From Spirochaetales bacterium (GTDB lineage: Bacteria > Spirochaetota > Spirochaetia > SZUA-6 > DRHE01), in NCBI GenBank assembly GCA_023136785.1, contig JAGLQP010000130.1, forward strand, positions 1 to 5,986: a stretch of DNA of 5,986 nt. Direction: 5' to 3'. Positions 1-4,201 of the stretch are shown here, piece by piece; position 1 is the first letter of the stretch; each line of letters starts with the position of its first letter. The notes under the pieces were generated by a model, which worked only from the letters and a program-made list of their open reading frames with translations, was not told where the DNA came from and ran no database searches. The position numbers were made by a program, and so were the translations under genes.

Positions 1-16
1 TCAGCGATGGGCGTTC

Positions 17-478
17 TTATAGACGGCAAGCATCCTGCATAGCTTGTCCTGCAGAGGTGAGCGTTCGCCGGCCCCGGATCCTTACCAGATCCGTCACCTG
101 CACTTCATCGATTGGTGTGGTGATCTCCACTCCCCCCTTCACCACCCGAGCCGTCTCCGGCTGCAGGTCCAACAGGCGTTTCACTGCCTGGGAGCTTCGG
201 GTCTTCACAATCAGTGAGAGCCATTCTGAAAAAGTGTGGTAGATAACGACCATCACCGAGACTGCAAAGAAAGGAGCGGTCGGATAATCGGGAGATTGCG
301 CGACAAGACCGATCACCCCGCCCGCAAGGCCGGCAAAGGCACCGGCTTCCGGAAGTACGTGCTGGTTGAAGATTCCACGCCGAATCGACTGATAAGCCAT
401 ACGCAGAAAGTGTTCCCCCACAGCCGGCTGCTCCGCCGTAAGATTAAAGGCGCTCTCCCTGACCTCCGAGACTGATCG
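17..478 (-). pseudogene. Remnant of a heavy-metal (P1B-type) P-type ATPase, truncated at both ends
   Basis: The frame is open from a TAA at 520-518 down to a TAA at 19-17. From about 478 it reads continuously like the region before and into the actuator domain of P1B metal-exporting ATPases: SEVRESAFNLTAEQPAVGEH, then RRGIFNQHVLPEAGAFAGL, a second hydrophobic segment (FFAVSVMVVIYHTFSEW) and the signature SSQAVKRLLDLQPETARVV, ending at DEVQVTDLVRIR. An intact protein would continue with a PGE-x-IPVDG stretch, the actuator TGE, the CPx membrane motif and the DKTGT phosphorylation site. None of these is present. The 22 residues after VRIR do not match the family. Removing one G around 76-72 would restore a short AGERSP match, and that frame then runs to a TGA at 3-1. 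A GTG at 421 could start a 134-residue product, but the family match extends upstream of it, which argues for a decayed gene. It is very unlikely to transport metal. Confidence 0.72.
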
Positions 479-555
479 CCGAGGCTTGCTGAAGGGAGGA
501 AGGTGTGGTAGTGTGTTTTACCTAACCCAAATAGTAGTATTAGGATAGCTCAGTT

Positions 556-921
556 GTGGCTAAGATAATTATCATTGACGACGATCTTGATGTTTTGGAA
601 ACCACCGGAGCATTACTGGAGAACGCCGGATTCGAAATACACTCATCCGATTCCGTCGAAGGCGGATTGGAAATGATCGACAGACTTTCACCGAACCTCA
701 TCCTGCTCGATCTGCTGTTTCCCGAACACCCGTCATTGGGATTTTTGGCGGCGGGGACGATAAAGGATAAGTATCCCAATCTGCCGTTGTTCGTACTGAC
801 TTCAATCAACAGGGAGTATGCCCTCGATTTTTCCAGGGATGATCTGCGGGCTGATGAGTTTATCACAAAACCTGTACGAATCGAGCGGCTCGTCGAATTG
901 ATACGTCAATACATTTCATAA
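556..921 (+). CDS. Single-domain response regulator (CheY-like receiver)
   Basis: This 121-residue protein is a receiver domain with no output domain. The hydrophobic first strand IIIID leads to the acidic pair Asp8/Asp9. The phospho-acceptor is Asp52 in LILLDLLFPE. The conserved Thr82 lies in FVLTS, and Lys105 lies in FITKP. The stretch after Asp52 (PEHPSLGFLAAG) is longer than the usual MPxMDG turn, a variant I associate with stand-alone receivers in anaerobes. The start is well constrained: an in-frame TAG lies at 541-543 and GTG at 556 is the first start codon after it, with a weak AGGA at 542-545. No histidine kinase is nearby, so its partner is unknown. It presumably acts through protein-protein contact or as a phosphate sink in the cytoplasm. 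It is divergent from the ATPase remnant, and no regulatory link can be shown. Confidence 0.93.
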   Translation: MAKIIIIDDDLDVLETTGALLENAGFEIHSSDSVEGGLEMIDRLSPNLILLDLLFPEHPSLGFLAAGTIKDKYPNLPLFVLTSINREYALDFSRDDLRADEFITKPVRIERLVELIRQYIS

Positions 922-939
922 CATCTGTCGACGCATCGA

Positions 940-991
940 GGCCCCGAACTGGGGTTGCATTAACCCGAAAAGGATACTATTTTGGGTTGAT
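940..991. other. Two adjacent inverted repeats between the receiver gene and resB
   Basis: The first repeat pairs CCCC (942-945) with GGGG (951-954) around a five-base loop and can be extended by two G-U pairs. The second pairs 959-966 (ATTAACCC) with 984-991 (GGGTTGAT), then after a bulged G967 pairs AAAA (968-971) with TTTT (980-983). That gives about 12 pairs around an eight-base loop. Neither is followed by a run of T on the plus strand, so they are not classic intrinsic terminators. They could still end receiver-gene transcripts, protect mRNA ends, or sit in the resB leader. The pairing is seen directly; the role is a guess. Confidence 0.35.
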
Positions 992-1071
992 CTTCAGATA
1001 AGTTTGTATCGGACATGTGGATGATTTCGACGGGATAGGAACTCCAATTTCCCGTCAGTCCATCTAAAACC

Positions 1072-1080
1072 AAAGTGAGG
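1072..1080 (+). promoter_or_regulatory. Ribosome binding site that favours a TTG start for resB
   Basis: AAAGTGAGG resembles the Shine-Dalgarno consensus AAAGGAGG and lies nine bases before TTG at 1090-1092. The earlier GTG at 1075 falls inside this motif and has no comparable site of its own. The later TTG also places the first residues (MEALYKFFKSIKLAVV) as in typical ResB N-termini. This is an inference from spacing and family pattern. Confidence 0.5.
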
Positions 1081-1089
1081 TTGCTGAAC

Positions 1090-2022
1090 TTGGAAGCGTT
1101 ATATAAATTTTTCAAGTCTATAAAGCTGGCTGTTGTTCTAATACTGACCATCGCCATTCTGTCCATAGTGAGCACCCTGATTCCGCAGGGAAAGGACACG
1201 GCCTTCTACTTCCACACCTACGGTGCCTTTTGGGCTCAGGTGCTCCTGAGACTTCGTTTCACCGACTACTTCCGCTCGTTGCTCTTCTTGGCACCGGTGA
1301 GTTTGTTTTTCGTAAATCTGTCGGTATGCAGCATCGATCGGTTGATCAATCGGGAACGCCGCAAGGCGCGTCGACGTCACGGCCCCGACCTGATTCATAT
1401 CGGTCTGCTCCTCCTCATCATCGGAGCAATATTCTCCGTATTCACCCGTAGAGAAGGCATGGTCTACATGGGTGAGGGGGACGAAATTCGTCTGCCCGGC
1501 GAATACACCCTTCGACTGTTGGATTACCAGTACGAGGAGTACGAGAACGGCCGGCCCAAAGACTGGATCTCAACGGTCGAGGTGAGCCGGGACGGGGAGG
1601 TCCTGATTGCCTCATTCTCCATCGAAGTCAACAAACCTCTGAAAATCGGCGGGATCAATGTCTACCAGACCTCCTTCGCTCGGGAAGATCGGGCTACCTT
1701 AAGAGATGCCGAAGGAACGAGTAGTCCCATAGCCAGCGGTGAGGGATTCGAGTGGGAAGGTGCTGTGGTGATCTTCCAGGGCATCGAGGGCACCATCGCC
1801 GTGTTCGAAAAATGGGAGAACCATACCCGTACCGAGGCCTACCGGGTCGGGATCGGTGAGACCATCGGAGAATACACCCTGGAAGAGCTGGGCAGTCGGG
1901 ACGTGACCGGCCTGCAGGCGGTGAAGGACCCGGGCTTCATCCCCGTCGTGATCGCCTTGATCCTCGTTGCCACCGGGCTGAGTCTAACGATGATACAAAA
2001 AAGAAAGGACAAAGACATATGA
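1090..2022 (+). CDS. resB: Cytochrome c biogenesis protein ResB (Ccs1/CcsB, System II)
   Basis: ResB works with CcsA/ResC in the inner membrane to deliver haem to apocytochrome c outside the cytoplasm. From TTG at 1090 it is 310 residues; a GTG at 1075 would give 315, and the numbers here follow that longer form. The topology fits the family: a segment at about 15-37 (SIKLAVVLILTIAILSIV, then STLIPQ), one at 66-88, and one at 105-123 containing His108 (DLIHIGLLLLIIGAI). A large extracytoplasmic domain follows, with the characteristic PLKIGGINVYQTSF at 188-201. A last membrane helix at 286-307 comes after KDPGF, with a lysine-rich tail. His108 is a candidate haem ligand by analogy with the transmembrane histidine of CcsBA fusions. 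This is a compact ResB, shorter than the Bacillus or cyanobacterial forms. It overlaps ccsA by four bases. No ResA or CcdA gene is adjacent in view. Confidence 0.9.
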   Translation: MEALYKFFKSIKLAVVLILTIAILSIVSTLIPQGKDTAFYFHTYGAFWAQVLLRLRFTDYFRSLLFLAPVSLFFVNLSVCSIDRLINRERRKARRRHGPDLIHIGLLLLIIGAIFSVFTRREGMVYMGEGDEIRLPGEYTLRLLDYQYEEYENGRPKDWISTVEVSRDGEVLIASFSIEVNKPLKIGGINVYQTSFAREDRATLRDAEGTSSPIASGEGFEWEGAVVIFQGIEGTIAVFEKWENHTRTEAYRVGIGETIGEYTLEELGSRDVTGLQAVKDPGFIPVVIALILVATGLSLTMIQKRKDKDI

Positions 2023-2804
2023 TTGCAACCATCGCCTTCGGCCTGTTGATCCTGGCGGCGGGTATCCAGATCGCCTTCCTGCTGTTTCGTGAGCGTAAGA
2101 TCGACGGCTTCAGTCACTACATTCATCTGGCTGCGGCGGCGCTGCTGCTGGGCGTGACGATCGACAGGAGTATTCGCATCCGCTTCGTCGCGGTAACCAA
2201 CACCTTCGAATCTCTCGTGTTCTTCACCGCCGTGATTGCTCTGGTTCTGTTCATATACAGGCTGCGGGCCAAAGACAAGACCATCCCCTTCATCACCTTC
2301 GGCGGTACGATCGTGGCAGTCGCTCTTCTGGCCGTCGCCTCCTCGCCGATCGCTCCAAAGGACATTCTCCCGCCGATTCCCGCCCTCCAGTCCTCCTGGC
2401 TCGTGCTGCACGTGACCCTTTCCTTCATAGGCGAGTCCTTCTTCGTGGTTGCCTTCGTCTGCGCGATCTACTACCTGGCCTCAAAGGACGAGGAGCGCAA
2501 GAAAAATCTCGACCGCCTGACCTACACCACGATCGCCATCGGCTACCCGATCTTCACGGCAGGCGCGTTGATCTTCGGGGCGGTTTGGGCTCAGAACGCC
2601 TGGGGCAACTATTGGAGCTGGGATCCGAAAGAGACCTGGGCTCTGATCACCTGGTTGGTCTATACCGCTTACCTGCACACCCGCTTCGTGAAACGATTTC
2701 GGGGAAAGGTCTCGGCGGTCCTGTCGATCGTAGGCTTCGTCTTCACCATGTTCACCTTCTTCGGAGTGAACTATCTGCTGGCGGGCCTGCACAGCTACGG
2801 TTAG
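2019..2804 (+). CDS. ccsA: Cytochrome c haem lyase subunit CcsA/ResC (WWD-domain protein)
   Basis: This 261-residue polytopic protein is the haem-handling half of the System II synthetase. The tryptophan-rich WWD motif is clear at 190-207 (WAQNAWGNYWSWDPKETW); it holds haem at the outer face of the membrane. The expected histidines are present: His131 (WLVLHV), His220 (TAYLH) and His258 (GLHSYG). Their spacing matches P-His1, TM-His2 and P-His2 of characterised CcsBA fusions. About eight hydrophobic segments can be drawn, near 2-22, 32-48, 60-81, 89-108, 124-151, 168-190, 204-220 and 232-254. The ATG sits inside the resB stop (ATGA), with AAAGGA at 2004-2009 nine bases upstream, so translation is coupled to resB. 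All key residues are intact and it should be functional with ResB. In some organisms this protein is named CcsB or ResC. Confidence 0.94.
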   Translation: MIATIAFGLLILAAGIQIAFLLFRERKIDGFSHYIHLAAAALLLGVTIDRSIRIRFVAVTNTFESLVFFTAVIALVLFIYRLRAKDKTIPFITFGGTIVAVALLAVASSPIAPKDILPPIPALQSSWLVLHVTLSFIGESFFVVAFVCAIYYLASKDEERKKNLDRLTYTTIAIGYPIFTAGALIFGAVWAQNAWGNYWSWDPKETWALITWLVYTAYLHTRFVKRFRGKVSAVLSIVGFVFTMFTFFGVNYLLAGLHSYG

Positions 2805-2894
2805 CCCCACCCCCCGAGCATCCTCCGACGGGCGGAAATGACACCTAAAAAATCTCACCGAAAAACCTGTGATTCCTCGAAACATGTGATAGAT

Positions 2895-2922
2895 TTGTAG
2901 AGGTTAAACCACCAAGTATCTA
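2895..2922 (+). promoter_or_regulatory. Weak candidate promoter for the envelope operon
   Basis: TTGTAG (2895-2900) and TATCTA (2917-2922) are separated by 16 bases, about 40 bases before the start of the barrel-protein gene. The -10 match is poor, at three of six bases. It is offered only because a promoter is expected here and because the direct repeat overlaps its spacer and -10 region. Confidence 0.2.
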
Positions 2923-2933
2923 AACCACCAAGT
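2905..2933. repeat. 13-base direct repeat, two copies with a 16-base period
   Basis: TAAACCACCAAGT occurs at 2905-2917 and again, identically, at 2921-2933, separated by ATC. It lies 31 bases upstream of the ATG at 2965, in the only sizeable gap before the envelope genes. The 16-base spacing is roughly one and a half helical turns. Two identical copies in tandem before an operon suggest a transcription-factor binding site. The factor cannot be named, and a chance duplication is also possible. The rest of the 2805-2964 gap shows a C-rich stretch and an A-rich stretch but no convincing terminator hairpin. Confidence 0.6.
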
Positions 2934-2964
2934 CAATTCAAAACGTCACACAATAGAGGGACAT

Positions 2965-4182
2965 ATGGTTGAATTTTTGTGTGTACAGACCTCCTCTTCC
3001 CGTGTACGCAGGATAGAGATGATCGTCGTCCTGGGGTGGCTTATTGTTATGCTGTTCGCGGCGGGGAGCGCCCACGGGCAGAACTCCGCAACAACGATCG
3101 AGCGAAGAGGCCTGATTCTGGCAATGAACCGCGCGCTGGACAGCGAGGCGGAACAACTGTTTCGAGGAGTGGTTGCCCAGTCGGTACGCTGGGGTCTCGA
3201 GCGCCAGAAGCTCGCGGTAATCGAGCAAGCGGCCCCCTCCTACAATGTCACAACCTTCCAGAACCCAACGGATGTGCTGGACAGCTCGATCACGGGGCAG
3301 GTCGATTTCATTCTTCTGACCGAGTACGCCAGCCGCGGACGGGAGCTGGAAATACGGATGGCTTGGTACGATCCGCAAAGCGGGGAGAAGACCGAAGAAG
3401 TCATCCGGCGCGGGCGCAAAAATCTGGTTCTGGACAAGATCATCCGTGAGGCGTTGAACGAGCTGCTCGTTGCAGTCGAAAGCTCGATCGATTCCCTCGA
3501 ACCGAGGGAGTTCATCCCTGTCGACAACCCGGTTCCGGCCACCACCGCGGATTTCAAAACAAGCGGTGCGGTGAGGGGTGTTGCAACAAACCCCGCCCAG
3601 GTACAACCCTACTCCCCCGGAAGCAACGGAGAGATTCCATCCCCCTTATTGCCGGGTTCCGAAGCGATCCGGCCGGGTGTAGAATCTGCACCGGAGAGAA
3701 AGCGGCATTTTGAAATCGGACTGGGCTGTGCACCCTTTGTGGCCACCGGGGCAGCCAGCGAGTATTTCAAGCTCGGGGTCATGCCGGTGCTGAACCTGAG
3801 CTACCTGTTCCAGGGCGACCTGAGCCGTTTCGGCTTGGGTCTGTACGGGGGCTTGAATTACTTCACCGCCACCGGCGGTCTGGCCAGCGCCGAAACGTTT
3901 CTCATCCCGATGGGAGTTTCCCTGCGCTACGAGATCGGCAGCGAACGCTACCCAAGCGTGATCTTCGGCATAACCACCGGACCCGCCCTGATGATGATGA
4001 TCTCATCGACAAACGAAACATTTCTTGGGCTCACCTTTTTCGGCAGGGGAAGCCTGGGCGTGCGTTTGCCCGTCGGACGGACCTTTGCCCTCGTGATAGA
4101 AGCGGGATACGACTTCTACTGGGAACAGCCTCACCCGATCATGGGCTTCAGTCCTTCCGTATCCACCACCATACGACTATAA
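2965..4182 (+). CDS. Exported protein: periplasmic TolB/CsgG-like domain, linker and C-terminal outer-membrane barrel
   Basis: I do not recognise a named family for the whole 405-residue protein. An N-terminal signal peptide has basic residues at 13-16, a hydrophobic core at 20-34 and a likely cleavage after AHG at 36-38. Residues 48-178 look like a small alpha-beta domain of the TolB-N/CsgG/FlgO type: an amphipathic helix near 57-80, KLAVIEQA, a strand in QVDFILLTEYASRG, the paired strands LEIRMAWYD, and a closing helix. Residues 180-245 form a Pro/Ser-rich linker. Residues 247-405 are alternating hydrophobic and polar strands with Gly and aromatics (FEIGLGCAPF, RFGLGLYGGLNYF, FALVIEAGYDFYW), ending in TTIRL. 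This suggests a barrel of about eight strands in the outer membrane. GAGGG (2956-2960) lies four bases before ATG 2965; ATG at 3019, preceded by AGGA, is a possible alternative start that keeps the signal peptide. Probably co-transcribed with the lipoprotein gene downstream. Function is unknown; an envelope or surface-assembly role is inferred. Confidence 0.82.
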   Translation: MVEFLCVQTSSSRVRRIEMIVVLGWLIVMLFAAGSAHGQNSATTIERRGLILAMNRALDSEAEQLFRGVVAQSVRWGLERQKLAVIEQAAPSYNVTTFQNPTDVLDSSITGQVDFILLTEYASRGRELEIRMAWYDPQSGEKTEEVIRRGRKNLVLDKIIREALNELLVAVESSIDSLEPREFIPVDNPVPATTADFKTSGAVRGVATNPAQVQPYSPGSNGEIPSPLLPGSEAIRPGVESAPERKRHFEIGLGCAPFVATGAASEYFKLGVMPVLNLSYLFQGDLSRFGLGLYGGLNYFTATGGLASAETFLIPMGVSLRYEIGSERYPSVIFGITTGPALMMMISSTNETFLGLTFFGRGSLGVRLPVGRTFALVIEAGYDFYWEQPHPIMGFSPSVSTTIRL

Positions 4183-4186
4183 CGAG

Positions 4187-4201
4187 AGGAGATGCATCTC
4201 G
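4187..4201 (+). promoter_or_regulatory. Ribosome binding site of the lipoprotein gene, overlapped by a perfect 12-base palindrome
   Basis: AGGAG at 4187-4191 lies ten bases before ATG 4202 and is the evident ribosome binding site. GAGATGCATCTC at 4189-4200 is a perfect palindrome that includes the end of the AGGAG motif. In RNA it could form a short four-pair stem with a TGCA loop. That is too weak to predict regulation but is worth noting because it covers the initiation region. Confidence 0.45.

Noticed and set aside
541..575. tRNA-like stretch GGATAGCTCAGTTG just before the receiver gene
   Set aside because: It recalls a tRNA D-arm, but no acceptor stem, anticodon arm or T-arm follows in order, and the region after 556 codes for the receiver domain.
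1839..2411. Minus-strand open frame (190 codons) across the resB-ccsA junction
   Set aside because: It is antisense to both cytochrome c maturation genes, and its translation is low in complexity and polar, without a family match.
2805..2860. Possible terminator after ccsA (C-rich stretch with TCCG/CGGA pairing near 2828-2840)
   Set aside because: The stem has only four pairs and no T-run follows, so it does not meet the standard for a terminator.
2867..2892. Two TGTGAT motifs resembling CRP/FNR half-sites
   Set aside because: They are direct rather than inverted and lack a paired TCACA or ATCAA half at proper spacing.
2938..3606. Long minus-strand open frame (222 codons) opposite the barrel-protein gene
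   Set aside because: It lies antisense to a well-supported gene, shows no recognisable domain, and is explained by the codon bias of the opposite strand.
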